In this document: one piece after another, positions 45,481-57,600 of the stretch | How the letters are laid out: the number at the start of each line of letters is the position of its first letter | How positions within the stretch are numbered: position 1 is the stretch's first letter | Source of the DNA: Paramoeba atlantica | Taxonomy: Eukaryota; Discosea | Assembly (NCBI GenBank): GCA_977017575.1 | Contig: CDRNVI010000137.1 | Span: 62,001 to 126,000, forward strand | DNA: 64,000 nt | Direction: 5' to 3' | Made by a program: the position numbers and the translations under genes | Notes under the pieces: generated by a model | The model's database searches: none | Told to the model about the DNA's origin: nothing | Seen by the model: the letters and a program-made list of their open reading frames with translations, nothing else

Positions 45481-47729
45481 ATAATAACACAATCAAAATA
45501 TCATCACCACCCACAACAGCAATACCATTAACAAAAACAAAAACAAGCACAAAATAAAAGAAGGAAAAAAGAGAAAAACCTGGCGGTGGCACAATAGTCG
45601 GGATTGTTGGGAACGGAGTAATATAAAAAAAGGCCTATGGAGGGAGTCTTATAACAAAGAAACAAAGATGTCCCCATTCTATTATTAACAATTTAACAAT
45701 TAACATTATAAAAAATAGTAACAACAACATAACAATTGCAATCACAATCACAAACCAATAATCATAATATAAAGGGAAACCTGTGCCACTCATATTTTCA
45801 AAAAGGCTTGTGATTGGAAGGAAGTCTTTGTAACAAAGGAAACAAAAAAGATGTCCTCACACTAGTTAAGAGAAGGGGGAGGGGGAAGAATCAGATTTTA
45901 GTATCAGAGAATTTTAATTAATTAAATACTAATAACTAATACAAAAACAAAAACACTCTTTCCAATAATAACAGACAAACCAACCAAACCAAACCAAACC
46001 AATCACCACAAAAAAGAAAAGAACAAAAACAAATACCAAAAATACCAAAAGCAAAAAATAAAACAAATAATAAAAAAACAAGTTCAACAAGAACAAATTA
46101 ACAAGAACACAAAACCTTCTTTTAAAATGGACATCAATCATTTACAACGATTTTGTATTCCCCTCAAAATGGACGGGACACTTCTTTCAATTAATACACC
46201 AATCTTGGTGATCTAAATTCTTTTCATTCTTTTCGTGTGTTTTCTTCTTGATGAACTTTTGGAGTGGAATCTGGGGATTCCTGTCTTTTTTTTCAATTTG
46301 AGAAATTGGCTTTGAGAGACAACAAACTGTTTTTTGTACAAATTAATAAATTTTTCATACACCCTTCCTTCCCTTCCTTCCCTTCCTCTTCTCAAAAAAC
46401 AAAACAAAACAAAAACACAAAAACAACATTAACACACACACACACCCCATTTTTAAAACACAAAGAGACAAATACAAAAAAAGTAAACAACAAAACACAC
46501 CAAACACAAGACAGAAAAAATCATCCATGCAAAAAAGTAACCTTCTCAGTGTGTTGCAAAAAATCTTCTTGTGTGTTGTGTGTTGTGTGTGTGTAGTATA
46601 ACGATACATACAGGGTCCAATACGTGGTATACCTTTTGTCGAGAAAGTCACATTTTTTTCGAGAAAGAAGACATTTGATTTCAGGATGATAGGACATACC
46701 ACTTAAAGAAGAGGAGAGAGATCCGATCCAATATCACTGTCACCAATCCAAGAAACAAATATTTCAAGAGACAAAGAAGGTCAAGGAACCCTCCAAAAGA
46801 AGAAAGCTAAGAAGAAAGAGCTTTTACTCCTCGAAAAAATGATAAGAAACAGAGGAATAGGGCGCAGCAGCGAGAGTGGGGAGAGAGAGAAGGGAGGAGA
46901 GAGGGTCTAATCACACACCAACAACACCAAACATGGATTTTTTGGGAAAAGAGAGAGAGAGAGCAGAAACATATATCAGTGGTAAAGTTCTTCATGAATA
47001 ACCAACATTTTCAAAAGAGAAGTATACACCAAACACTACACCATCATCGCCAAAACACGCTCGAAGAAAGGCCTCTCCTCAGAACACACACACACACAAG
47101 ATCGTCGTCTCAAGAGGGCTAAAAAGAGAAGAGAGATCATCCACCACAAACATCACTCTCTCTATTGGGTGTCTCTCTGGTGATCTTCTCTCCCCCTTTT
47201 CACCCACTGCCCCTCTACTTTTGATTGTTGTGTTCCCTAATATTTGCTCTTTTATGGAAACAAAACACCACCCTTTTCCCCCCACTTTTATGTTTTGTTC
47301 CTTTGAAAACTGTGTGAAGGAAAGGGAAGAGAAAGAAAGAGGGGAAAGAAAGAGAGAGAGAAAGGGGAAAAAAATGGTCAGGAGTGTGAGAGAAGAGAAG
47401 TGTGTTTGATAAAAAAAAAGGGAGGAAGAGAGTACACAAACCACCTCTTTTCGCATTCTTTGCTTTTTATCTCCCTTCATCAAAGAGAGAGAGAGAGGTT
47501 CCTTTTCCCTTCTCCTCTCTCCTCTGTGTGTTAAAAGATGAGGTGAGAGAGAGAAGGGGGCGGAGGGGGTGTGAGGAGAAGAACAAACCCTCACACAACA
47601 CAAAAAAACACAAAACACACACCACCACAAAACTGCGTGATGGTGGTTGGTGAGATTGGCAAAACAAACAAAACAAATAACACACAAAACAAAACAAAAA
47701 CAAACAAAACAAAAACAAACAGAAAGAAG

Positions 47730-47870
47730 AGAGCGCTCTCTTCTCTTCTCACTCACCACAAAAAAACAAAACACAAAAAAAAAACAGAAACAAACGAAAA
47801 AAAAAGTAGAGCGCTAAAAAATAACGCGCTATTTTTAGTCAAGGGCTTCGATTTAGGTTTTCGCTGAACC
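47730..47870 (+). promoter_or_regulatory. Probable ubiquitin promoter region
   Basis: Upstream of the ubiquitin ATG are the palindrome GAGCGCTC (47730), GAGCGCTAAAAAATA (47810) and CGCGCTATTTTTAG (47827), i.e. two CGCTA + A/T blocks in tandem, 140-160 bp before the ATG. The blocks stand out by their CpG content. The TATTTTTA could act as a TATA-like box. The leader to 47969 is CT-rich. Confidence 0.35.
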
Positions 47871-47879
47871 TTTCACTGA

Positions 47880-48437
<558 letters not shown>

Positions 48438-49023
48438 AAAAAGCTTGTATAAAAAAATATAAATTGAAACTTTAACAAAAATCTTCTTTCTTTTTGAGAC
48501 ATTCACCAAAGAGCTGTTTTTCTTTTCATAATTTTTTTTTTAATGGAATGGCAGCGGAAGAACTTTTCCTTATTCAGTGGTGTGTGGTTGGGGGTGAAAG
48601 ATACTTTTTTTTTTTTTCTTCCCAACACAATCAGAGTGTATGTGTTGAAGAAGGACCCACACACATAATTAAGAAAAAGATATTGGGAGGGAGGTGGTGT
48701 TTTATTGAGATGACAATATTAAAAAAAAACCACAGACCAATATGTTGGACCCAAAAAACCTGAAAAACAGTGCCAGAAAAAAGAAGAACAACAAGAAAGA
48801 AAAAAAGAAAGAAAAAAAGAAAGAAAAAAAGAAAAAAAAAACCAATGATGAACAATTTTTTTAGAATCCAAGAAAAGACACACCACCAAAGATATTTTGC
48901 TTCAAAAAAAAAACGTGGATATTTCTTTTTAACACCAAAACAACACACACACAACACAACACAACACCCCTATCCCCCCGACTGACCGGTGGATCTTTTT
49001 TTTTTTTTTTTTGTGGATTCTTC
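48438..49023. other. Downstream of ubiquitin, no gene
   Basis: AT-rich 3' region with TATAAAAAAATATAAA just after the stop, an A-rich GAAA tract (48780-48840) and an 18-T run (48997-49014). Nothing else recognisable. Confidence 0.6.
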
Positions 49024-49068
49024 ATTCTCTCTGGGGTACTAATTCGAAAAATCAGACCCAGAGAGTAT
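49024..49068 (-). repeat. IR45 inverted-repeat element, copy 3
   Basis: Arms ATTCTCTCTGGGG and ACCCAGAGAGTAT. The minus strand carries the core ATTTTTCGAATTAG. It is followed by GAAAAC, as copy 2 is. Confidence 0.8.
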
Positions 49069-49189
49069 GAAAACTATCACGAAATAATCCTCTTTTGTGT
49101 TGTTTGGTCTCTCTTCTCTTTGCCCTCCTTATCCAACTTTGATTTGTGTGGCAACTTCTCTCTTTTTCGTTTGGGATTTTTCGAATCTT

Positions 49190-50945
49190 TTGAACAAAAA
49201 AAAATGAAAAAAAGAAAGAAAACAGAAAGGAAAAAAAAAGAAAGAAAAAAAAAAGAAAAGGGAAAGGAAAGGGAAAGGAAAGGGAAAAGGAAAAAAAAAA
49301 AAAGAGAAAAATAAACAAAAAACAAATAAAAACAAAAGAAAAAAAAGAAAAAAAAAGAAAAAAAAGAAAAAGAAAAGAAAAAAAAAAAGAAAAGAAAAAA
49401 AAGAAAAGGAAAACAAAAAAAGAAAAAGAAAGAAAAAAGAAAAAAAAAAGAGAAAAAAAAAAGATAAAAGAAACAAAGAGAAGAAAAAAAGAAAAAAAGA
49501 AAGAAAAAAGAAAAAGAAAAAAGGAAAAGGAAAAAAAAAAGGAAAGGAAGAGGGAAAAGAGAAAGAGAAAAAAGAGAAAACCAACAATTTTCTTTTTATT
49601 TTCGCTTTGTCAAGAAAAGAAAGGAGAAAGAGGAAGAAAAGGAATAAAAACAAAAAAAAAAACAAAAAAAACAAAAAAAAACAAACAAAAAAACAAAAAA
49701 AAAGAAAAGAAAAGAAAAGAACAATAAACAAAAACAAACAAAAACAAAAAAAACAAAAAAAAGGAAAAAAGGAAAAAAAAGGAAAAAAAAGGAAAAAAAA
49801 GGAAAAAAAAGGAAAAAAAAGGAAAAAAAAGGAAAAAAAAGGAAAAAAAAGGAAAAAAAGGAAAAGGAAAAAAGAAAGAAAAAAAGAAAGAAAAGAAAAA
49901 AAGAAAAACAAAGACAGAAAAAAAGGAAAAAAAAGAAAAAAAGGGAAAAGGAAAAAAGAAAAAAAAAAGAAAGAAAAGAAAAGAAAAACAAAGACAGAAA
50001 AGAAAGAAAAAAGAGAAAAAAAAAGAAAAAAAGAAAAAAAAAAGAAAAAAGAAAAAACAAAGACAGAAAAGAAAAAGAAAAAGAAAAAAGAAAAGAAAGA
50101 AAAAAAAGAAAAAAAAAAGAAAAAAAGAAAAAAAAAAGAAAAAAAGAAAAAAAAAAGAAAAAAAAAGAAAAAACTGTGAAGAAAAAGGATCTTTTTTGAT
50201 ACGTGATTTCACTCTTTTCTAATGCAATGACTTCACTGTTTTAAAAGGAAAGAAAGAGAAGGAAAGAAAAGAAAAGAAAAGAAAAGAAAAGAGAAGGAGA
50301 AAGAGGGGAAAGAGGAGAAAAGAGAAGAGGGGGGGAGAAAGATTAAAAAGAGGAAAGATAAAAAATAAAGAAGATGAAAAAACAAAAGATAAAAGAAAAG
50401 AAAAAAAAAAGAAAAAAAAGGAAAAACACATAAAAAAGAAAAAACAAAAAAAAAAAACAAAGAAAAAAAAGAAAAAAAAACAAAAAAAAAACAAAAAAAA
50501 ACAAAAAAAACAAAAAAAACAAAAGAAAAAAAAACCATTGAAGAAAAAGGACCATTATTTAAAATGTGAATTACACTCTCTTCAATTAAACAACTTTCCT
50601 GTGTTAAGGAGAAAAGAAAGAGAAAAGAAAGAGAAAAGAAAGAGAAAAGAAAAAGAAAAGAAAAAGAAAAGAAAGAGAAAAGAAAGAGAAGGAAAAAGGG
50701 AGAAAAAGAGAAGAGAGGGGAAAAGATTAAAAAGAGGAAAGATAAAGAAGAAAAAACAAAAGAAAAATAGGAAAAAAAACAAAAAAAAAAAACAAAAAAA
50801 AACAAAAACAAAAAGAAAAAAAAAAGAAAAAAAAAAGAAAAAAAAAAGAAAGAAAAGAAAAAGAAAAAAAGAAAAAAAAAAAAGAAAAGAAAAAGAAAAA
50901 AAAAGAAAAAAAAAAGAAAAAAAAAAGAGAAAGAAAAAAGAATAA
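49190..50945. repeat. 1.7-kb purine tract
   Basis: Almost only A and G (with scattered C) on the plus strand, including a GGAAAAAAAA decamer array (49761-49862). Two short unbiased islands (50172-50245 and 50537-50610) interrupt it. They resemble each other (GAAGAAAAAGGA then ..TTCACTCT / TTACACTCT), so a ~360-bp unit seems to be duplicated. Open frames here are compositional. Confidence 0.85.
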
Positions 50946-50965
50946 ACCTCAAGAAAAAAGAGAAC

Positions 50966-51235
50966 ATGATTTCACTTCACCCACCCACCTCTACCCAACC
51001 TTCTCAACTTTCTCAACCTTCCCCGACTTTCCCCTCCTTTCCTACCTTCCCTCTTCTCAACCCTTTCCCCTCCTTTCCTACCTTCCCTCTTCCCCACCTT
51101 TCCTCCCTTTCCTCCCTTCCCCACTTTCCCCTCCTTTCCTACCTTTCCTACCTTCCCCAACCTTTCCTACCTTTCCTACCTTTCCTACCTTCCCTACCTT
51201 CCCCACTTTCCCCTCCTTCTTCCCTCCTTCTTCCT
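50966..51235. repeat. CTTTCCTACC minisatellite
   Basis: Tandem imperfect 9-10-bp units (CTTTCCTACC, CCTTCCC, CCTCC) on the plus strand. Confidence 0.85.
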
Positions 51236-51558
51236 CTTTCCCTTTTTTTTTTAGTTCTTAATTTAATTCTTTTTTTTAATTTCTCTTTCTTTTCTTTTCT
51301 TTTTTCTCTTTCCTCTTCTTCTCCTCTCCTTTCGCTCTTTCCTCTCTCTCACCGGGTTGCCAAAGGAAAGGAACGCAATTGCAAAGGTTTTTCAGGGCAT
51401 TGAAAAAAAAATTCTCATAAAAAAATATTTTTTCAACACTCAGAAAAACAATTGAATTGTGCTGGTTTATTTTAGCACACAAAAAAAAAAAGATTTTAGG
51501 GCTCATAATTTTTCTGGCCTCGTTGGTTTTGTTTTGCCTTTTCTTTTTCTCTCTTTCT

Positions 51559-51592
<34 letters not shown>

Positions 51593-52193
51593 CTCTCTCT
51601 CTTCTCTTTTCTCTCTCTTTTTCTTTTCTCTCTCTTTTTTTCTTTTCCTTCTTTTTTTCTTTTCTCTTTCTCGAAATTTTTTGCCCTTTATGAATGGGAC
51701 TGGATGGGGTTCTCTCTTTATTTCTTTTTATTTCATTGACTTTTCTGTTTTTTTCTTCTCTTTTTCACTTTTATCTCTTCTCTTTTTTTTTTTTTTTCAC
51801 TTTTTCACTTTCTCACTTTTTCACTTTTTTTTGTTCCTCTTTTTCTTGTTCCCCTTTTTCTCGTTCCCCCTTCTTCCCTTTTTTGATAGGGTCTCTCTTT
51901 TCTTTTTTCCCTTTCCCCCCTTTTTTCTTTTTCTCTTCTTTCCTTTTCTTTTTGTTGATTTCTTTCCTTTTGTTTTCGATTTCTTCTTCACAGTTTCTCA
52001 TTTTTCTCTTTCTTCTCTTTCCATTTTCTCTTTCTCTTCTCTCTTTCTCTTTCTCTTCTCTCTTCTCTCTCTTTCCCTTCCCTTTCTTTTCCTTTTTCTT
52101 TTTTGAAAAAATAAGACAGTCTCACAGATAAGTGAATCTTCAAAAAAAAAGAAGAGACAAAAGAGGTGTTTTTTTATTTGGGAAAGATGATGT
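51236..52193. other. Pyrimidine-rich stretch, no gene
   Basis: T/C-rich from 51240 to 52105 except for an island at 51340-51530 that holds no recognisable feature. Confidence 0.6.
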
Positions 52194-52235
52194 ATTCTGG
52201 GTCCGGATTTTCACAAATTAGCACCCAGAGAGTAT
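52194..52235 (+). repeat. IR45 inverted-repeat element, copy 4
   Basis: Shortened left arm ATTCTGGGT, full right arm ACCCAGAGAGTAT, core GGATTTTCACAAATTAG. It lies 236 bp beyond the stop codon of the PB1 gene. Confidence 0.75.
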
Positions 52236-52470
52236 CAAGATCTCTCCCCCAACCATCTATCTGACACATTCTTTTTGACGAAAAAAGAAAGGAGAAAAAT
52301 TACAATGAGATAACCAACAGAGAAAAGAAGAGGAGTGAATAAAGAAAAAAAAAGAAAAAAGAAAAAAGAAAAAAGAAAAAAGAAAAAAGAAAAAAGAAAA
52401 GAAATAAACTTTTTTTCTTGATAAAAAAAAGAGCACAAAAAATTTGATTCCATTAAAGAGATTTTGTTAT

Positions 52471-53447
52471 TTATTTTCGTCTTCTTTCTTTTGGAGGAGA
52501 ATTGAAAAACTTCTTTTTTGAATCATGTGGTGGGGAGGAACGTCGAGTTCCTTTTCTCTTATTTCTAAACATTTTGTCTTTCTCTTTTTCTTCTTCTTCT
52601 GGTCCAGTCGCCAACCTCTCTGTGATTTCCTCCAAACGTTTCTTGAGAATAATTTCTGTTTCCATCATCTTTTTTGACTTCTTTTCTTTTGCTTCAAGAT
52701 TACAAAGTCTTCTTTCGATGTTTCGTCGTTGATTCTGAAGCTTTCTCGATTGCCCAAATGATCTTGGTTTACCATAATCTTCCTCTTCTTCCTCTTCTTC
52801 CTCTTCTTCCTCTTCTTCCTCAGACAATTGGACTTCTTCAATCTCCTCCTCATGTTTGTCACCAACAATGTCGTCCTCTTGACTTTTCAAATCAACAAGA
52901 TTCTCTCGAACTTGAGTTTTGTTTTCAGTCAACTGTTCCTTTCTTTGTTGGAGAGCCACAATCTTTTCTTCAAGAACATCGATCTGATCTGCCAGTTTCT
53001 CATCACGTTTACTGAGCATTTCAATCTTCTTCTCTCTCTTCTGTTGTTCCTTGAGTCTTTTCTGAGGGTTCTCAGAAACTTCATCCCCCACTTTCTCAAC
53101 CTTCTTCTCTTCATCATCACCCACTCGATTTTCGACCTCTTGGATCTCCTTTTTGGTTTCTTCTTCAACTTGACTCTCCACTGCTTTTGCTGTCTCGTTC
53201 TTTTTTGGGAGAACAAACAAAGCATCTTCCAAGTCTTGGTCACGTTTCACAAAGACGACATCACACTCATCGTCAAGATAGAACACTCGAACCGCAGTTG
53301 AAGTTCCGTACACATCCTGGATCTTCCTTCGGAGACTTCGAAAGTCTTGGCTTGAACAGAACACACTCTTCCATTCTCAGTGTTTTGGACTTCCCACCAC
53401 TCTTCTTCTCTTTCGACAATCGACATCAACTGAACTCTCATCACCAT
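52471..53447 (-). CDS. PB1-domain and coiled-coil protein with broken 5' frame
   Basis: The main minus-strand frame (53364-52471, ~297 residues) opens with SQDFRSLRRKIQDVYG and VRVFYLDDECDVVFV-RDQDLEDAL, the second half of a PB1 domain with its acidic OPCA motif (D-D-E ... D-x-D-LEDA). Then come long charged coiled-coil segments (NPQKRLKEQQKREKKI; QIDVLEEKIVALQQRKEQL), a run of 14 Glu, and a basic tail ending KERRRK. PB1 domains mediate protein-protein pairing. The frame has no ATG upstream, only GTG after a TGA. The natural ATG (53447, MVMRVQLMSIV) lies in another frame, which supplies the first strands (GRVCSVQ). A one-base frame change near 53350, or a very short intron, must join them. 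Stop TAA. The biological role is unknown. Confidence 0.6.
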
Positions 53448-53697
53448 ATTTTGATTGATTGATTGTTGTTTTTTCTGTTTCAAGTTATCCAGAAAAAGAA
53501 ATGTTTTGAATTAAAAACAAAACCTGAGGGTGTGGTTGATTGTGTTTGTTGTCGTTCACGAGGGAATGAGAGGGGGGGGGGGTGGGGTGTGGCGAGAAGG
53601 AACACCAATCAAAATTGAACAAAAAAAAACAAAAAAAATCACTGAAAGAACAACCAAAAACAACACACAGAAAAAAAAAAGAAAAAAAGCGCTGATA

Positions 53698-53745
53698 GGA
53701 CCTGAAATAGAGGTCCATCATATTCGGACCCAAAATAGAGGTCCG
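53698..53745 (+). repeat. Tandem GGACC...GGTCC hairpins upstream of 5S
   Basis: GGACCT-GAAATAG-AGGTCC (53698-53716) and CGGACC-CAAAATAGA-GGTCCG (53725-53745) are two hairpins with the shared loop AAATAGA, followed by a T-run. A third copy lies at 17431-17449 upstream of the 5S pseudogene. They could be promoter elements, a small Pol III transcript's end, or repeat debris. Confidence 0.6.
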
Positions 53746-54106
53746 TTTTTCTTTTTTTGTTTTTGTGTTTTTTTTTGTTCGTTTGTTTTTTTTTGGTTTT
53801 CCTCAGTCTTTCTTTTTCCTCTTTCTCTTTTCTTCTGTCTTTTTTTATCTTTCTTTTTGTGGGTTGTTAATTTTTTTTCCTTCTCTTTCTTTGTTTTTTC
53901 TTTATTTTTTTCTTTCTTTTTTTTGAAATTCCACCACTTTTTCTCTCTTTCCATTGAGGTTTTTTCTCTTTTCTCTTTTCTCTTTTCTTTTTTCTCTTTT
54001 CTTTCTTTTCTCTCATCTTTCTTTTCTCTCATCTTTCTTTTCTCTTTCTCTTTTCTTTTTATTAATTTGGATTGATATTAAAAGAAGAAAAAAAAGAAGA
54101 GAAAGT

Positions 54107-54224
54107 GTCTTCGGTCATACCCAGTTGAAAGCACCCGATCCCATCAGAACTCGGAAGTTAAGCAGCTGTGGGCTCGGTTAGTAGAATGGTGGGTGACCAC
54201 ATTCGAATCCCGAGTGCTGAAGAC
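54107..54224 (+). rRNA. 5S rRNA
   Basis: 118 bases with closing stem GTCTTC/GAAGAC. The internal control region is intact (AGTTAAGCAGC, GGTTAGTAGAATGG-like, GGGTGACCAC), and the CCCGATCCCATCAGAACTC block is near-universal. It ends in a long T/C tract (Pol III termination). It lies about 15 kb from the rDNA unit on the opposite strand, so 5S is not linked within the rDNA repeat. Confidence 0.95.
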
Positions 54225-54247
54225 CTTCTCTTTTCTTTTTTTTTTCT

Positions 54248-54278
<31 letters not shown>

Positions 54279-54699
54279 CAATGAAAGAGATTTTTGAAGG
54301 GAATGGTTGCACATTCGGCAGAATATCTCACCCAGTGAGAGGAGGAACTGCAGAAAAAGGGGGTAGTACATGTGGAAAGAAGAGGGGGGAATGGAAATGT
54401 CATTTGGATTGAGAGATGATGAGAAGCACAGAGAGTGATGGGTCAAAAGGGGGTTGCTGGGTTTTAGATTTTCCTGTATGCTCATCATGTGGTTTGCCAT
54501 TGCTTTCATTAGTGCAGCTGAAATCTTCTTCTTTGCTCTTCTTAAGAAGAGGGGGAGGGGGTTGGCATCCAGGACCCGGTCGTTTTGGAGGGCAATTGAG
54601 GTGAGGGATCGGAGGAGTGCACTAATGTCAGGGGATATTCCACCACCTGAGGATGAAGATGCTGGAAGGAAGGATGACTTCACCTTGGAGAAACGGAAA
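54225..54699. other. Between 5S and the LINE remnant
   Basis: A T-run of about 30 (54251-54280), then sequence with a minus-strand open segment (54683-54290) that probably is the C-terminal tail and 3' region of the LINE to the right; no motif is recognised. Confidence 0.4.
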
Positions 54700-57600
54700 G
54701 AGTTATTTGTTTAAGGGTCTGTTTCTCCTCAGGGGTGTCTCTGCCCCTTCCTGCATTTTAAAGTCTGTTTCAGTCAGACATCTGTCCACATATTCTCTGT
54801 GTTTCATGATCCTGGCATGGTGTGCAGCAGGTGAGAGGGTGTTGAGTATGGGGTCAGAGTGGGTTTTGGTGGGTGTTTGGATCACACAGCGAAAGTGGGG
54901 GGTTTTGTGGGTTGACACAACTTGGACATCAATACACAGATCCTGGTCACCTTGCCACTTGCGGATTGTAAGATCAGGTTGCTTGTGTGACACTTCCCAA
55001 TTGGCCGGTAGGCTCCATCTCAGATTGTTGTTTTTCCCGCCGCCCAGCTGGCAATGTTCTTGAGTTCATCACGGAGAGCATGGTGTCTTCTTGTGTGGTT
55101 CCTCTTCCATGACTGGTGCAATCTGAGAGGTGGAGGGAGGATGCAGCACAGAGTTCTTTTTCACAGAATCCACACTTGACAGCCCCAAGTTCACAGAGAG
55201 CCCCAAGCCAACTATGTCAAGCCTACATCGGTAGGCTGAGCGAAAATCTTCAGCATTTAAGGCTTGATATGGCTTTGGCCCAGAGGTGTCCTTGTCTGGG
55301 TAGGCTGTCATCCACAAGTGGGTGGTGGGGCCAACCTCATTCTCACGGATTGCACGGCAGAGGTTTTTGTCTTGTGTTGGGTCCATGATCTTCTTTTTGA
55401 CATCCTGAAGTTCACAGGAGGTGAACTTCTTCTGTGGTTTGTAGTTTTCTCCAGTGTCCATTGAGTCAGATGGTGGCTCTGTCAATCGAGTTAGGAGCTC
55501 ATGGACAGAGGTACCACTTGGCAGTTTCCACTCGCTCAAGATGAAGCTTTCAAAATGGTCATATATGCTTGGTGGAGAGCCTGGCGCTGGGGTGAGTCAC
55601 TCTTCCAGAAGTCTTCAAAGAGGTTGATAAGTTCAGGTTTGAACTCAGAGCAGGATTGGTAGACTGAGATCCAGGAGCCAAGGAAGGCTGCTTGGTGGGT
55701 GTTCTGAGAGTAGCTCAAGCCACCACCACCTTTTGACTTTGGAAGGCCTGCAGCTTCTACTCGAGAGAGATGGAGTTCTTTGTTTGGATGCAGGTGGGGG
55801 ACTTGGAGGGGGTTGAGGAGGTAATTGATGTTTGTTGTAGTGGTTTGCTTGATGAAGTCTTGGAAAGGGGTTAAAGAGAGAGGTGTTGTGTGGCAGATGT
55901 ATGTTAGTTTGGGTGTGATGGTTTTGACAAAAAGCTCGAGACTTTCATGGGGGTTGGAGAACATTATTAAACAGTGGTCTTGTGATGCTTGTTGGTATTC
56001 TTGAGCAAGGGTGTGAAGCCACTTGGAAATTTGAGTGTTCAGCCCGATGGGTGACCCTAGAACTGTGATTACTTCCACCTTCCCAATGCCAAGATTTTTG
56101 AGGTCATTGCTCCTGGCGCTTCAGGAGAGAAACAGACCATTTTGCCCCTTTCTGTGCCAAGTTTGAGGTTGGCATTTGGGAGGACACTCTGGATCTGAGT
56201 GGTGATTTCTGCAATGGCAACTGGGCTCCCACAAACAAATATATCATCGACAAAGAGGAGAAGAAGAAGTGCATTCGGTGGAGCATCAACCTTCTGAAAG
56301 ATTGGATTAAGGATTCCATGAAATCCCAGACAAAAGAAAATTGTCCCGAGGGGATCTCCTTGCTGGACACCCTCCTCCATGGTGAGGGTGTGGTTCCGGT
56401 CATGAGAGAGGAGGGGTGTTACCGAAGAATAGAAGGTGTAGAGGTATGGAAGTAATACAGGGGCCAGCTGGACTGTGCTCTCAAAGATGGTTTTTCTTGA
56501 GATGGAATTGAAGGCATTAACAATGTCCAGTTCCGTGGCATAATGTTGTGGGTGGAGGTGGAGATAGGCTGTGATATTGCTTTGTGGACCATTTCTGCAC
56601 CACTTGGCAAGCATACACCATACTGATGGGACAATTTCTCAGGAATTCCCTCGTGTTGGACTTCAAGAACAAGTGCAATTGCTGCCCACCTCTTGAGAAC
56701 TTCAGCAACACCAATTGGACGGATCCCTTTGTCCCCTTTTGCCAGAGGAATGAAGAGAGAGGTTGCCATGATGTTGTGTATGGTTTCATTGAGTTTTTGG
56801 TTGGTGATTAAGACAGTCAATTCTTTGAGGGTTGAGCAGAGTTCTTGGTCTGTGCATAGGAGTGTGACAAACTCATAAGACATTCCTGAGAGCCCTGGTG
56901 TGCGGCCTTTTGGAAGTCTCCGAAGGGCCAGATCAAGTGAGTCAAAGGACTGAAACTCATCTTGTTCAAGGATTGCTGGTTTCCAGTCAGGAATTTCGGC
57001 TCGATCTGGTGGAGTCCACGCCTGCTCAGATCTTGGGTAGAGGTTCTTTGCAGTTTCATGATTTTCTGGGACTGAGAGATCCCTGAATCCACTCTTGGAT
57101 TGAAGCTTCCTTGCAGCTTTGGAGAGATGTCCTTTTCTGACCTCTTCAATAATCTGGTCTGCCTTGGTTTTCTTGGTGGACTTCTGCCTCCTCTTTTGCT
57201 TGAGTTTGCTGAGCTCGCCCTCAAGTTTTTTGTGGAGTCTCTCCCACTCAAAATTTCGCACCATGGTGCATCGAGATTTCACTTCTTTCATTCCTCAAGT
57301 ACCCCTTCTAAGGCAGCCAAAGATCCATTTTGGGAGGAGGATCAGGAGTTGGGGTATCTTATGAAAGAGGTGTTGTACAGCACAAAAAGTTTTGATGACT
57401 GTATCACGAAGGCAGAGTGGTACTGAGTCCATGTAGCAGAGGGGGATGTGTTTTGAGAAGGAGTCTCCTTCAAGAGAGAGGATGAAGTTCATTGTAGTCT
57501 CTTCTTTGCTTCCATGAGGAAGGGTTGTAGAGCACCCATGATTGAAGAAGAGTTGTTGGATGTGTTGTGGGTCTGGGTCGAGGATGGGTGTGATTCTCCA

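Larger units (their letters stand above)
43822..47820. other. Gene-free AT/AC-rich stretch with microsatellites
   Basis: I find no gene. Contents: repeat FR copy (44074-44138), C-runs, A-runs (44400-44470, 44580-44690), an AAC/AAT trinucleotide field (45121-45480), CCCTT repeats (46363-46390), and (CA)n (46433-46445). GA-rich sequence (46860-46965) and a GA/CT-rich area (47100-47560) follow. A balanced island at 46590-46700 has no recognisable RNA fold. Confidence 0.5.

Noticed and set aside
45121..45592. Reverse-strand frames with Val/Ile/Cys/Tyr runs resembling membrane proteins
   Set aside because: Translation of AAC/AAT trinucleotide repeats; no start context or conserved element.
46590..46700. 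Balanced island containing AACGATACA, considered as a U6 snRNA
   Set aside because: The rest of the U6 sequence (5' stem, ACAGAGA context, 3' stem) is missing.
49129..50967. 200-260-codon open frames rich in Phe (-) or Lys (+)
   Set aside because: Pure low-complexity DNA; stop codons are merely absent from (GAAA)n-type sequence.
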